Part shown: piece after piece, positions 45,922-55,335 of the stretch | Layout of the letters: each line of letters begins with the position of its first letter | Position numbering within the stretch: position 1 is the first letter of the stretch | IMG/VR virus record: IMGVR_UViG_3300028388_002189 | Location: 17,259-81,258 of that record | Length of the DNA stretch: 64,000 nucleotides | Source: a virus | Reading direction: 5' to 3' (one strand) | Program-made: the position numbers and the translations under genes | The notes under the pieces: model-generated | What the model saw: only the letters and a program-made list of their open reading frames with translations | Database searches by the model: none | Told to the model about the DNA's origin: nothing

Positions 45922-46641
45922 TCACTTTTTATTAGGAAACCAATATTTTTGGTCGTCAAAGGCAATAACACGATGTAAGGTCTTTGCTGCTTCTTGGGCG
46001 GTGTCTGCGTCTTTAGGTGCATCATACTTGTAAGTAGTGTGTTGATTGCCGATAGGTTCGATAGTCTTAGGTACTGTCTTAACGACGTTAGATTCTATTC
46101 TAACCTCATTTACGCCTTTTTGGTAGACATCATTGTCAGTGTCTTCAATATCTGCCTTGATACTAAACGTCCAAGTCTTTTCATAGATCACTGTATCTAC
46201 ATCCACAGAGTCGCTGACAGTAAAAGACTCTCTGAATACATGGTAAGCGTCACCATTTACTTCGATTGAATCTCTAGGTAGCAAACGAGACTCAACCCAA
46301 CGAGTCAACTCTCGATCTTCCCAGGCGCTAAGCGAGTAACTTGTAACTTCATAGGTGATGTCATAGTACTCAGCCATGCGCCTCATCACAAAAGTTGGAG
46401 GTGTCGTATTAAAGTCTACGTCTACAACCCGATCCATATCAGAGTCGTACAATTCAGTATCGGGTACCATGCCTTGGAATAATACTGAGATTGAAGGGAA
46501 CCTTCTTTCGGGTGCTTCTTCTAGGTCGGGGTAGTCTACAAAGACAGGGACACCAATCTCCCGACCATTACGATCTCTCATTACTTTACCTGCGAAGCGA
46601 TTAACAAACGCTTCTTCTAGCTTCCAAAAGGGCACCGCCAT
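45922..46641 (-). CDS. Putative tail terminator or neck protein
   Basis: A 239-aa protein, beta-rich in the middle (YDITYEVTSYSLSAWEDRELTRWVESRLLP) with a more disordered C-terminus. Similar proteins directly before the sheath gene in contractile-tail phages are tail terminators or neck proteins; the family is not proven by a motif. Nine bases separate it from the sheath gene. Confidence 0.6.
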   Translation of the reverse strand: MAVPFWKLEEAFVNRFAGKVMRDRNGREIGVPVFVDYPDLEEAPERRFPSISVLFQGMVPDTELYDSDMDRVVDVDFNTTPPTFVMRRMAEYYDITYEVTSYSLSAWEDRELTRWVESRLLPRDSIEVNGDAYHVFRESFTVSDSVDVDTVIYEKTWTFSIKADIEDTDNDVYQKGVNEVRIESNVVKTVPKTIEPIGNQHTTYKYDAPKDADTAQEAAKTLHRVIAFDDQKYWFPNKK

Positions 46642-46642
46642 C

Positions 46643-47218
46643 TTACTTGCCCTCTCTCAGATACTTTTTAAATCGAGCAGTCATCGTCTTTTGACTCTGT
46701 GTTAGCCATATATCTAAGATCTTATCTTTATGACCTTCTTGGAAGTAAGGCAAACAAGTAGCGTCAAGTCTGCTTAATACAGTAGATACCCTTGCTACGG
46801 TGTCCATCTCATAGTGGAAGTTTGCTTTTGCGTCACGCTTGTTCCCACCATTACGCAAATTCATAGTGACCTTTAACTTATCACCATCAACCACAATACC
46901 GTAGTGCATATGAGCTTTGAAGATATATGAAATTGGGTTGGGGTTATCGTAGTGAGGTTTGTGACTACCATGTGAAGAGTTTTCAAACTGCCGAGTACCT
47001 ACAGTCCCTTTGTAGTTACCATCGATAAGACGACTTTTTAATACAGGTAGCCTCTTCTTCTTCAATACATCCCTAAACATAGGCATGATGATCTTCAAGA
47101 AGTCTGGGCGACCAAGTTTGGTTTTAGCCATTTCCTTTGCAAAACGAGGACCTGTAGTATTAATCTTAACACCAAGCCATGATCCCGAAGTACTAATGTG
47201 AAAATTTCTTTTACTCAT
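46643..47218 (-). CDS. Putative head-tail connector protein
   Basis: A 191-aa basic protein. ATG at 47218 has a strong AAGGAGG site eight bases upstream, so it was chosen over a longer frame to 47347 that would cover most of the preceding gene. The order of neck genes between capsid and sheath suggests a connector of the gp10 type (HK97) or T4 gp14/13 type; no diagnostic motif is seen. Confidence 0.6.
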   Translation of the reverse strand: MSKRNFHISTSGSWLGVKINTTGPRFAKEMAKTKLGRPDFLKIIMPMFRDVLKKKRLPVLKSRLIDGNYKGTVGTRQFENSSHGSHKPHYDNPNPISYIFKAHMHYGIVVDGDKLKVTMNLRNGGNKRDAKANFHYEMDTVARVSTVLSRLDATCLPYFQEGHKDKILDIWLTQSQKTMTARFKKYLREGK

Positions 47219-47648
47219 AGTCTTCCTCCTTAGCGCCAAGTTTCTCTCTAAGAAGAATATACATGAGGAGAGGTTCATCTCCAACTCTGCTTGTGAAAGA
47301 TGCTTGAGTGATCCTCCACACACGGTTGTCGAAGACAATAAGATCACTCGTAGTGACCATCTCCTTTAGAGCCGTAGACCTACCAAACAGTTCTCTTAGG
47401 AAAGCAACAGGTACGGTAATCTCTGCGTTCCTTTCAGAACTATCTCCAACAGGTCCCATACGCTCTTCGTTTGGGTGGCGAGCAACTTTTACTTTTAAGT
47501 CATACGGCGCTTCATATATGCGCTTTCTCTGACGGTAGATACCACCTGTAGCAGAAGGCACATACTTTAATAGTCTAACGACCTCGCCATATGTTTTATG
47601 AGTGCGGATTATCGCCTTTTCCGCCCTGCCCTCTATCGACCTACTCAT
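47211..47648 (-). CDS. Putative head-tail joining protein
   Basis: A 145-aa protein with beta-rich C-terminal half (TSDLIVFDNRVWRITQASF), typical of small stopper/connector proteins. Its role is inferred from its place in the neck cluster. The stop overlaps the next gene by 8 bases, and its start overlaps the end of the upstream gene by four bases. Confidence 0.6.
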   Translation of the reverse strand: MSRSIEGRAEKAIIRTHKTYGEVVRLLKYVPSATGGIYRQRKRIYEAPYDLKVKVARHPNEERMGPVGDSSERNAEITVPVAFLRELFGRSTALKEMVTTSDLIVFDNRVWRITQASFTSRVGDEPLLMYILLREKLGAKEEDYE

Positions 47649-48436
47649 GTCAAGTCTACACTTGCAGACTCTGTGTAAGACACCAAGTCGTTAGAGTTGT
47701 ATATTGCTAAACGATAATAATACACTTGACCAAAACTTGGCTGATCAAAGTAAATATTGTCGTGATTATCGCTAGAAGCAAAGACCGAAGAAGTTGTTGA
47801 AAAGTCGGGAGACGTACTACGTTGCAAGGTGTAGTAGTTGAAGTATTCGTCATAGACAATACCCCAAGTAACTTGAACCTTTTGACCTATAACCGATACC
47901 GCAAAACCCTCTGGAGGTGCGATAGGTTTGTCATAGACATATGGCATACGGCGACCTGTTCTCAGCGACATACGCGACATGGTGTATTGCTGAATCTCTG
48001 CGCCCTCTTCACCACGATCTTGAAGACGTGCAAGAGCAGACAAGTACTCTTCTTCCAACTTTGCCGCTAGACGCAACCAATACTTTGGTCCGTCTAAAGG
48101 CATTTGCTGTCGCTGTACCGTCAGTTGAGGCACAGTGACAATCTGATCGGGGACATCGGGGAAGTCTTCAACATCTGAAGACGCCCCTTCTGCACCACGA
48201 ACGTAACACATATTAACTGTAGCGCGAACTTCTGCCAAGTATTCGTACTTCACAGGAAGTGTCGCGACAGTATAGTTGCTGTCTAAGTCGAGGTTAATCC
48301 GACCAAGACCACTTTGGATAGAGTCTATATAGTACTCATCCAAATAAAGAGGACGACCATCCTCGCGAGAGGTATGACTGACATTATCATGTACTCGCGC
48401 TCTAATGCGCCTTATCAGTGAGTTAACATCAGCCAT
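47645..48436 (-). CDS. Head-tail adaptor with C-terminal fibronectin-III-like domain
   Basis: A 263-aa protein. The N-terminal part (LIRRIRARVHDNVS, LYLDEYYIDSIQSGLGRINLD) is helical and adaptor-like. The last 90 residues (APPEGFAVSVIGQKVQVTWG, YFNYYTLQRSTS, FGQVYYYRLAIYNSND) form a fibronectin type III-like domain, perhaps exposed on the virion neck. A dispersed motif copy is inside (47792-47805), coding Asp-Phe-Ser-Thr-Thr-Ser. Confidence 0.7.
   Translation of the reverse strand: MADVNSLIRRIRARVHDNVSHTSREDGRPLYLDEYYIDSIQSGLGRINLDLDSNYTVATLPVKYEYLAEVRATVNMCYVRGAEGASSDVEDFPDVPDQIVTVPQLTVQRQQMPLDGPKYWLRLAAKLEEEYLSALARLQDRGEEGAEIQQYTMSRMSLRTGRRMPYVYDKPIAPPEGFAVSVIGQKVQVTWGIVYDEYFNYYTLQRSTSPDFSTTSSVFASSDNHDNIYFDQPSFGQVYYYRLAIYNSNDLVSYTESASVDLT
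47792..47805 (+). repeat. Dispersed 14-bp motif, site 9
   Basis: AGTTGTTGAAAAGT on the plus strand, inside the head-tail adaptor gene. See the dispersed-motif finding. Confidence 0.85.
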
Positions 48437-48449
48437 AGGTCAACCTCTC

Positions 48450-48755
48450 TTATATAACACGCCCTAAGTCCATAAGCCACTTAGCAAGTGGCTCGGGGAA
48501 CGTGTAAATCTCGCCTGCTTTAATGTCGTAGTTGTAGCGATGATAGCGACCCTTCATCGAAGTGGTCGCCTTCACCTTTATGTTACGAACAGGCGATTTC
48601 CTAGCAACAGGTACTTCTGCCACGGGCGCTGCTACCTTGACCTCCTCTTTAGAAGACTTCTCTGCCTTCTTCTTAGGACTCTCAGTCGCAACGACGGAAG
48701 CAATCTCTTGTGCGACAACTACAACTTCGTCTGTTTTAGTTTTCTTGCGTGACAT
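48450..48755 (-). CDS. Small structural protein with Lys/Ala/Val-rich N-terminus
   Basis: A 101-aa protein. The first 55 residues are a low-complexity Lys/Ala/Val/Glu stretch; the end (YNYDIKAGEIYTFPEPLAKWLMDLGRVI) is an ordered fold common in small proteins beside phage capsid genes. It may be a head decoration or joining protein (inference from position). Confidence 0.6.
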   Translation of the reverse strand: MSRKKTKTDEVVVVAQEIASVVATESPKKKAEKSSKEEVKVAAPVAEVPVARKSPVRNIKVKATTSMKGRYHRYNYDIKAGEIYTFPEPLAKWLMDLGRVI

Positions 48756-48778
48756 ATTCTATATCCTAGTAGTCGCTA

Positions 48779-49744
48779 TTAGGCAGTGAGGATGCTTACT
48801 GCATACTCTGGCTTGAGACACTCAACACCGAAGATTGAGTACCATGCAAGACCATGGGTACGACCGAAGTCCTCAACGCCGTTGTCACGGAGTTCAACAG
48901 GGAGGCTGTCCGCGATATAGAGGCACTGATCAGCGAAGACGCACGCCTTGTAACCGTCAGTAGCCATTCCTGCTTGACCAGAAACGAGAGCAGGGTCATG
49001 ACCAGGAGCGGTAGCAGCAGCAGCACCATTAGGAGCGTGAGTGGTAACGACAAAGATAACGTCTTCCCAACGACCAATCTCGCCGTTGAAGAGGTTACGA
49101 GTACCAACATACTGGTGAGCGTTAACCCAATCTGGGTCACGTCGGAGATATGCTGCTTGGTGTGGGTGGAGGAAACAGACGTAGTAGTCACCAAAGAACT
49201 TAGGTGCGTCATTGGTCTGAAGAATCTCAACTGCGTCACGGATGTGCTCGATCGTCATTGTCTCAGAAGCATCAAGATCAGCAGTACCTGCTGCGGAGGT
49301 ATCATCAGCAGCAGCGCTAATTTGACTCGCAGCACCTGCGAAAAGTGCATCACGAATCGCGAGATCGCGAGTAACAGCATAGTCACGACCGAGGAGAGTA
49401 GCTGCCTCGCCCATAACATCGTCCCAAGAAAGCTGAAGGAGCTTCTCAGAAACGTTAATCGCGTTACCCCATTCAGTAACAGTGATTGACTTCTGAGTAG
49501 CACTCATCGCGTTAGCGGAGAGAGAAACGTTCTCTGTCAACTGACCGTTACGAGCAATGTCGTCATAGATGGTGAACTTAACTACTTCACCAGGAGCAGC
49601 GAGAAGTTCTTGCTTACGAACAGCGAATTCCTCAAAGCGCATGATGCCTTGAGCGTTGTGAAGAATATCAAGGCTAAATACTTCAAGCATAGCCTGTGGA
49701 AGAGCAGTTAATCCGTTTGCTCCCGAAATTCCATTAATAGCCAT
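48779..49744 (-). CDS. Major capsid protein, N4-gp56-like (HK97 fold)
   Basis: A 321-aa capsid protein. NAQGIMRFEEFAVRKQELLAAPGEVVKFTIYDD, GNAINVSEKLLQLSWDDV and YYVCFLHPHQAAYLRRD are conserved in the N4 gp56 type major capsid family. It follows the scaffold gene. It assembles the icosahedral shell. A ribosome site TTAGGAG is present. Confidence 0.9.
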   Translation of the reverse strand: MAINGISGANGLTALPQAMLEVFSLDILHNAQGIMRFEEFAVRKQELLAAPGEVVKFTIYDDIARNGQLTENVSLSANAMSATQKSITVTEWGNAINVSEKLLQLSWDDVMGEAATLLGRDYAVTRDLAIRDALFAGAASQISAAADDTSAAGTADLDASETMTIEHIRDAVEILQTNDAPKFFGDYYVCFLHPHQAAYLRRDPDWVNAHQYVGTRNLFNGEIGRWEDVIFVVTTHAPNGAAAATAPGHDPALVSGQAGMATDGYKACVFADQCLYIADSLPVELRDNGVEDFGRTHGLAWYSIFGVECLKPEYAVSILTA

Positions 49745-49775
49745 AATTGACTCCTAACTAATATTTAATTTTTAT

Positions 49776-50522
49776 TTATCTGCGAACTGAATCCATAGCT
49801 TGCGCCATGAGTTTTTGACGATACGCTTGGTACTCATCACGACTCATTTTAGAGATACGATAACGATCAGCAGTAGCGTTAACTTGTGACTGCTCGCCAT
49901 AAGGAGACATAGGGCGAGGAACATCCTGCGCCTTCTCGCTCCGTAAGCGATCTTCCACTTGCTGTCTAACAGACTGCTCACGCTCTTTGAGCATGGCAAT
50001 AGAAGCGTCAATCTCCTCGGGAGTTGACCCTTTCACCATCTCAGGGAACAGTAAACCGCTCTGCTCAATCTGCTTCTGACGATAAGACTTCACTTCACTT
50101 TCACGCACACGCGCTTCAGCCTGCTGTGAGACTTGCTCAAGTTGGCTCTTTAGAAGATTGTTCTGTTCGGCGAGCAGTTCGATCTGCTTGTTTACTTTCT
50201 CGATATCGCTCATGTTTGAGTCCTGTAAAGTGTCTAGCTTGTCCTTAGCTAGTTTTAATTCATCTAACACCTTGTCGCGCTCGGCTTGTAGGTTCTGTGA
50301 CTCTGCTTTTGTCTTCTCAAGAGACTTATACAGTTTGTCCTTTTCCTCTTGCCTAGCCTTCTTAAGCATTTCCTCTAACTGACTCTTGGTATACACATCC
50401 TCAGATTGTGCTTTCTCTACCTTTGCTTCAGTCTTGGGTGCTTCTTCAGCTTGTGGGGGTTGCTGTGCGCTCGCTTGACTAGATTCTGTGTTCGCTGGCG
50501 TAGTGTTTGTCGTATCATTCAT
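49776..50522 (-). CDS. Scaffolding protein
   Basis: A 248-aa, Gln/Glu/Lys-rich protein with a long coiled coil in the middle (about residues 45-140, LEEMLKKARQEEKDKL and onwards) and a basic helical C-terminus. Its position before the capsid gene is standard for the scaffold, which guides procapsid assembly and leaves the head. Confidence 0.85.
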   Translation of the reverse strand: MNDTTNTTPANTESSQASAQQPPQAEEAPKTEAKVEKAQSEDVYTKSQLEEMLKKARQEEKDKLYKSLEKTKAESQNLQAERDKVLDELKLAKDKLDTLQDSNMSDIEKVNKQIELLAEQNNLLKSQLEQVSQQAEARVRESEVKSYRQKQIEQSGLLFPEMVKGSTPEEIDASIAMLKEREQSVRQQVEDRLRSEKAQDVPRPMSPYGEQSQVNATADRYRISKMSRDEYQAYRQKLMAQAMDSVRR

Positions 50523-50567
50523 CTGTCTATTAGCCCTTTAATATTTCGCTAGGTGTTGAATCAAAAC

Positions 50568-50771
50568 TTAGCGGAGGATGTCAACCTTTGGCGCTCGTCG
50601 TGAGTGCATACCCTCAATGTTTGAATACATAACAAGTGATCCACCCTCGACCTTAGCTTTGTTAGGGCGGTTTCTCATGTTGAAGTAATCAGTCTGACCA
50701 CGGTCGCGAGTAGTAGAGTCTTGACCTGGACGGTTTGAAGGCTGTGAACGGTTAGTTGATTGCATAGGCAT
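50568..50771 (-). CDS. Small Asn/Arg/Ser-rich structural protein
   Basis: A 67-aa protein, N-terminus rich in Ser, Asn, Arg and Gln, then VEGGSLVMYSNIEGMHSRRAP. ATG at 50771 has GGAGGT upstream; a second ATG lies two codons on. No family recognised. The location between scaffold and MuF-like genes suggests a head role. Confidence 0.6.
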   Translation of the reverse strand: MPMQSTNRSQPSNRPGQDSTTRDRGQTDYFNMRNRPNKAKVEGGSLVMYSNIEGMHSRRAPKVDILR

Positions 50772-50845
50772 AGCCTACCTCCGATCTAAAAATGTGAACG
50801 ATTAATTTGCATTATGGAACATATTACTATGCTCGTCAAATAGGA

Positions 50846-51817
50846 TTATATCACAAGCGGTTCAATACTGCACATACAGTTAGGGTGGGGCAAGTCGGGC
50901 AAACTGCTAGAAGTATACAAACCATTCAAAGACCCAGAGAAACCACTTGGTATACTACTACTAACGTCTGATCCTGTAGAAACAGACAAAACTTCGCAAA
51001 TTTCTGTACCGCCATAACTCTTGTGCGCCGCGCTCAATCTCCAATAAAAGAAAGAAACACCAATCGCTCGCATCGCTTCGACTGTTGCTCTCTGCATTGC
51101 TCTGTTCTGCTCAGTACGGTTGATCCTACTCATGGTCTTGGCGACACACGCCCTATTAGATCCTTTGGGGTCTACTAAAGACTTCTTTAGCTTAGAACGG
51201 TCTTTGATCCGATCAAGCATTCCCATTTCCATGCGCTTCTTTAACTCTGCCTCCATTCGACCACCAACTGAAGCAAGCCTTTGTGCAGTGTTCATACCAC
51301 TCTTACCTGTGGGTTGATTATAGATCCTCCGCGCTTCTGTACGCGCAAGTTGTCTTATGGTCGCCATAGGTAATAAGTCTTTATTTGGGAGAGATCGTCT
51401 AACGCCTATAAGATAGGTCTTCACAGAACCTTCCAAGTTATCAAGTATCTGATCTCTAGCCTCATTCAGCGTCTCTCGCACCACCTGCTCTAGCTGCCTA
51501 CCTAACTCAGACTTTTCAACAACTCTAAGTTCCCCTGTAGTTCGGTTTCTGCGTCGATCAAAACGCATATATGCTTGCTCTGCTTTGCTGATCCCTTTGA
51601 GCATTAGAGTACGAACTTTACCCTCTTGGGTAGGTAGTCGATTCAAGATACGACGCTTAGCGTCTGCTATCTCAAAGTTACGCTCACCCTTTTTCACACT
51701 TGCAGGTCTTGCCTCTAACTCAAGCGTAGCACCTGTGACGGTCTTAACCTTATGAGTATTAGAAAGTAGACCACTGCCTTTAGAGGTGGCTTGAGGTGTA
51801 AACTTCTTTCTAGCCAT
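50846..51817 (-). CDS. MuF-like minor head protein
   Basis: A 323-aa protein. The C-terminal region FYWRLSAAHKSYGGTEICEVLS and LPDLPHPNCMCSIEPL is the MuF (phage Mu F-like) head morphogenesis domain; the middle contains RQLARTEARRIYNQ, typical of the helical linker. MuF proteins sit inside the head near the portal. Next to portal and terminase as expected. A dispersed motif copy lies within (51511-51524). Confidence 0.85.
   Translation of the reverse strand: MARKKFTPQATSKGSGLLSNTHKVKTVTGATLELEARPASVKKGERNFEIADAKRRILNRLPTQEGKVRTLMLKGISKAEQAYMRFDRRRNRTTGELRVVEKSELGRQLEQVVRETLNEARDQILDNLEGSVKTYLIGVRRSLPNKDLLPMATIRQLARTEARRIYNQPTGKSGMNTAQRLASVGGRMEAELKKRMEMGMLDRIKDRSKLKKSLVDPKGSNRACVAKTMSRINRTEQNRAMQRATVEAMRAIGVSFFYWRLSAAHKSYGGTEICEVLSVSTGSDVSSSIPSGFSGSLNGLYTSSSLPDLPHPNCMCSIEPLVI
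51511..51524 (-). repeat. Dispersed 14-bp motif, site 10
   Basis: ACTTTTCAACAACT on the plus strand, inside the MuF-like gene, coding Val-Val-Glu-Lys-Ser. See the dispersed-motif finding. Confidence 0.85.
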
Positions 51818-53420
51818 CTAACATTTCCGAAGTCTTAGTATTAGAAATCGCCATACCCGCCGAGTCTGGGTTAGGTCTACGAGGGTTTGGGTTACCGCTA
51901 GGTGGTTTAGGTCCTTCATCAAGAGACGGGATTTCAACCTCTTCAACTTCGGTCTCATCCATAAACTTTTGACCGATCGAAAACTCTAACTCTGCCAACT
52001 CTTCTCGCTCTTCTTGTATGTCTTCCTTAATCTTCTCTATCTCTCTTTGAGACATACCCATCTTCTGCATCTCAAATCTCTTAGAAGTTAGGTTCAGATC
52101 AAGACGCTTAGTCGCTCGGTCTAACTCAACACTCTCGTCTCTCGGTAGAGGAGAAGGGAAGACAATCTCGTTACGATATTTATTGCTCTCGTTGAGACGA
52201 TCAAACTTCCTACCAAACTCATTAGACGTCAACGCTGTAATCTTCATGATCAAACGATTAATCAAGCGTAGACCTGCACCGTAAGTCTGTACCTTTACCT
52301 GTCGAGCTTCTAACATAGGCATATATCGCATAGATACTGAAGCGCCTGTCTCTCGATTGTTAATATTAGACGTGAGCGCAATCTCTGGGACACCTCCCAC
52401 CTCATGCATCGCTTTCTTAATACGATCAAGATACTCCATACTTGGCGCGAGTTCGCCATTCAAAGCTAAGTTCTCTACAGAAGCATTTTCGGGCAAACCC
52501 CACATACGATTAGCACCACGCTCTAGTTGTGTTAGTTTCGCACCCTTGACAATCGTTACGGGTGAACCATGGTAGTTGATCACATCAGAGATGTCTGTCG
52601 CCTTCTCGTTATATTCACGCTGAAGGTTGATTACATCTGCCAGATCAGAGCGACCATAGAACTCACCCGCTACAGGGTAGTTAGGGATATGAACGATCGG
52701 GATCTCGCCAAGAGGGTTTGGTCTTTCACGCTCACCGCCATGGGGGTCATACTCAATAACCTTGTCAGCGAACCAACGCTCTCCATACCACTCCACATTA
52801 TGTGAAGGTATATCACCAAAACGATTGGTCGAAGAAGCATCGCCATTCTTGAACCGAGGGAACAGTATTAAGATAGAGTTAACCTTCTTACGGTCTACTC
52901 CATGAGGTCCGCCAAATGAAGGGAATACATACTGACTCGGCAAGACATCAACACGCGCATAAGGCGCTTCGATGGGGTCGCTATCCTCCCATGAGACACG
53001 GACAAAGACGTCGCCTGTAATAGCGCCCATCTGCGCCATCTCAAAAGCAACTAACTCTCGCCTGTTCTTCATCCAAGTAGCTTCTAACATAAGACGAACA
53101 AACTCTCTGTCTTCGTCTTCTTTAGCTGGCGTCGCAGGATCATCGGGAATCGTTACCGAAAAGCCACCCTTCATCAAGAAGTTGACGTTAGCATCAACGA
53201 ATCTTCGGCAGTAGTTCATTGTCACAAAAGGTTCATTAACGTCTCTCGTATGATCCCAATGCTTACCACTGTAAAATCGCTTAAACTCTCTGTACCGCTG
53301 AAGACGTGCTGAGTGTTCAAGTTCTGTTGAAGTCACAAGTTGATAAACGTTCGCGTCAGAACTGCCATACGGTGTACCCGCGATGATACCTCTACTGATT
53401 AAAGCCATATTCAATCCCAC
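51810..53420 (-). CDS. Portal protein
   Basis: A 536-aa protein with portal-type features: RYREFKRFYSGKHWDHT, MNYCRRFVDANVNFLMKGG, and SDLADVINLQREYNEKATDISDVI, then ALTSNINNRETGASVSMRYMPM. Twelve copies would form the ring through which DNA is packaged. It lies between terminase and MuF-like genes. Confidence 0.92.
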   Translation of the reverse strand: MGLNMALISRGIIAGTPYGSSDANVYQLVTSTELEHSARLQRYREFKRFYSGKHWDHTRDVNEPFVTMNYCRRFVDANVNFLMKGGFSVTIPDDPATPAKEDEDREFVRLMLEATWMKNRRELVAFEMAQMGAITGDVFVRVSWEDSDPIEAPYARVDVLPSQYVFPSFGGPHGVDRKKVNSILILFPRFKNGDASSTNRFGDIPSHNVEWYGERWFADKVIEYDPHGGERERPNPLGEIPIVHIPNYPVAGEFYGRSDLADVINLQREYNEKATDISDVINYHGSPVTIVKGAKLTQLERGANRMWGLPENASVENLALNGELAPSMEYLDRIKKAMHEVGGVPEIALTSNINNRETGASVSMRYMPMLEARQVKVQTYGAGLRLINRLIMKITALTSNEFGRKFDRLNESNKYRNEIVFPSPLPRDESVELDRATKRLDLNLTSKRFEMQKMGMSQREIEKIKEDIQEEREELAELEFSIGQKFMDETEVEEVEIPSLDEGPKPPSGNPNPRRPNPDSAGMAISNTKTSEMLDG

Positions 53421-53629
53421 TTTCTATGTACGATAGGTTCGCGATCTTTCCGTAAGCCGACGCGAGTCTTAGGTGCGCTCATTTTAATCTGTATTGACGA
53501 TTTAAGCCACTCTCCTACGCACTTTGGTGACTGGTCTAATAAATCACCATTGGATAGCGCTTTCTTAACGTAGCGCTCAGATAGACCGCTTAGTTCACAT
53601 ATCTGCTCTAGACTTAACTTACCATCCAT
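53411..53629 (-). CDS. Small HTH protein next to terminase
   Basis: A 72-aa protein. SLEQICELSGLSERYVKKALSNGDL is a helix-turn-helix. ATG at 53629 has AGGAGG upstream, preferred to an ATG at 53689. No separate small terminase subunit is recognised in the window, so this could serve DNA recognition for packaging, but it is unusually short for that and could equally be a regulator. Confidence 0.6.
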   Translation of the reverse strand: MDGKLSLEQICELSGLSERYVKKALSNGDLLDQSPKCVGEWLKSSIQIKMSAPKTRVGLRKDREPIVHRKWD

Positions 53630-55331
53630 CGAACTTCCTCCTCGCCCTACCTGGTTTGATCTGCGAAGAATAACGCCTTCTCGTATCACTCACAGCGTTA
53701 CCCAAGAAAGGATTACTTGCAGTCTCCGCTGAGATCATCTTCCTGTTCACCAAGTAACACAACATCATCAAAGAGTCACTGTAGTCATCATGCCCCTCAG
53801 ACTTGCCCTTCTTACCTCCTGTTGGAGCTTTGACGTCCATGTACTTCCCACGCCAATCCTTCTGTAACTCGTACATCTCACGAACAAACTTCTGCCAACG
53901 CTTATAGCTTTTAGAGTGATCGCTTGCAGGATATGTTAAACGCTGTACCTTCATCTCTTGATACATGATCGTGTACCCCTCATGCTTTGATCGCTGAGAG
54001 AAGATAAATGGGTGAACATCAATCCCGTCTTCGTACAAGTCCGCTTTAAGTCGATCAAAGATCGGATCACCTCTACCTGTAGCGTCAACAATCATAGAAC
54101 CAATCTTGTAGTTACTAAGGAAGTCTAAGATCTGTGGGTACTGTGTCTCATGGTCGTCTCCTTGGATCTCTAACCAGTTGACAACATGAAGATGATAACG
54201 GTCTTCGCCTGCAAACATGATGGGGTTGTCCCACCATACTTTACCCACGGTGACTACTGTTGAGTCGTTTGAACGCCCAATGTCGATCGAAGCAACCATA
54301 TTCTCAGTCGCATTGTCGTTGTAATAATGACTCTCGTTGCGCTTGAAGTGGACATACTTGCCTTTCTTCTTTACGCGCAACCTATCGGTCTTACGGATGC
54401 CACACGCATCGAAGATCTCTGGCGCAATAAAGTGCCCTCGCTCCAACATCCAATGTAGGCGGTAGGACATTCGGAACTCGTCAGAGTCATATCCTAAACG
54501 CTCTATCTCCTTCTCTATGTATGCCCCATACCTAGGGTTGTATTTAGCAGGATATTCATAGTCGTACTGAAAGTGATTAGGTAGATCGTTAGGTCCTAGA
54601 GCCGCCGTCTTCTTACGGTTGCGCTCGCAAGCATCAAAGAACTCATTTTTCTGTGCGTTAGGTGTACCAATCTTGATCATTGTCGCGTTGGTGCTCGCAC
54701 CCATGGGGTGGATCGACTTACGGATCTTGTAGTTTGAGATGTCCTGGGTCTCTTCACAAATAAGTAGATGGTAGGTCTTACCTTCAATGTTGGACTGAGG
54801 ACCTGCACTGTTAGCGTCTACAAAACTACCATTAGGTAGTCGTAACACCTTGCGCCCACCTTGTAAGTCAATGCCTAACTCTGGGTCTTTCAAAACTTGT
54901 AACATGGTCTCAGACTGCATACGGTTTGCCATTCGACTATGCATGACACCCGCAAGTTCATAGTTAGGTGCAAATATGCCTACCCATAACCCATTCTTGA
55001 ACTTGTTAATGCGATCATCCTCTTTGAGACCTGCGGTCTTGGCTAAGGTAGGTAAGATCACGCTCAAACCAACGATCGCCACTGAAACACTTTCAGTCTT
55101 ACCAGACTGACGGGCGAACAAAGCGGTGATCTCTTCACCGTCTTCAAGGATAACTGATTGGCAGATACGGCGAGCAAATGCTTCTTGGTATGGATAAAGA
55201 GATACGCCTGTCGCTTCTATACAAAACTGAAAACATTTCTCTGCGATATCTAGTAGTTCTTTTCGCGTTAAAGGATGTGAAGGACCTTTAGGTTTCCTAC
55301 CTCCTCTGCGCTTCTTTATCTCAGTGCCCAT
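53619..55331 (-). CDS. Terminase large subunit
   Basis: A 570-aa packaging motor. Walker A is ARQSGKTE (73-80), Walker B is LLICEE followed by TQ, and the nuclease domain has MVASIDIGRSND, IVDATGRGDP and HDDYSDSLMM, giving the acidic residues of the RNase H-like fold. It drives DNA into the head and cuts it. Order terminase, portal, MuF, scaffold and capsid is standard. Confidence 0.95.
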   Translation of the reverse strand: MGTEIKKRRGGRKPKGPSHPLTRKELLDIAEKCFQFCIEATGVSLYPYQEAFARRICQSVILEDGEEITALFARQSGKTESVSVAIVGLSVILPTLAKTAGLKEDDRINKFKNGLWVGIFAPNYELAGVMHSRMANRMQSETMLQVLKDPELGIDLQGGRKVLRLPNGSFVDANSAGPQSNIEGKTYHLLICEETQDISNYKIRKSIHPMGASTNATMIKIGTPNAQKNEFFDACERNRKKTAALGPNDLPNHFQYDYEYPAKYNPRYGAYIEKEIERLGYDSDEFRMSYRLHWMLERGHFIAPEIFDACGIRKTDRLRVKKKGKYVHFKRNESHYYNDNATENMVASIDIGRSNDSTVVTVGKVWWDNPIMFAGEDRYHLHVVNWLEIQGDDHETQYPQILDFLSNYKIGSMIVDATGRGDPIFDRLKADLYEDGIDVHPFIFSQRSKHEGYTIMYQEMKVQRLTYPASDHSKSYKRWQKFVREMYELQKDWRGKYMDVKAPTGGKKGKSEGHDDYSDSLMMLCYLVNRKMISAETASNPFLGNAVSDTRRRYSSQIKPGRARRKFDGW

Positions 55332-55335
55332 ACGT

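Noticed and set aside
48854-49489. Plus-strand frame of 211 codons opposite the major capsid gene
   Set aside because: The capsid gene is certain, and the antisense frame has no family, ribosome site or conserved context.
16038-51524. The recurrent Val-Val-Glu-Lys-Ser string as a shared protein motif
   Set aside because: It appears only where the 14-bp DNA motif lies in that frame; other copies give unrelated residues, so it is a DNA-level repeat.
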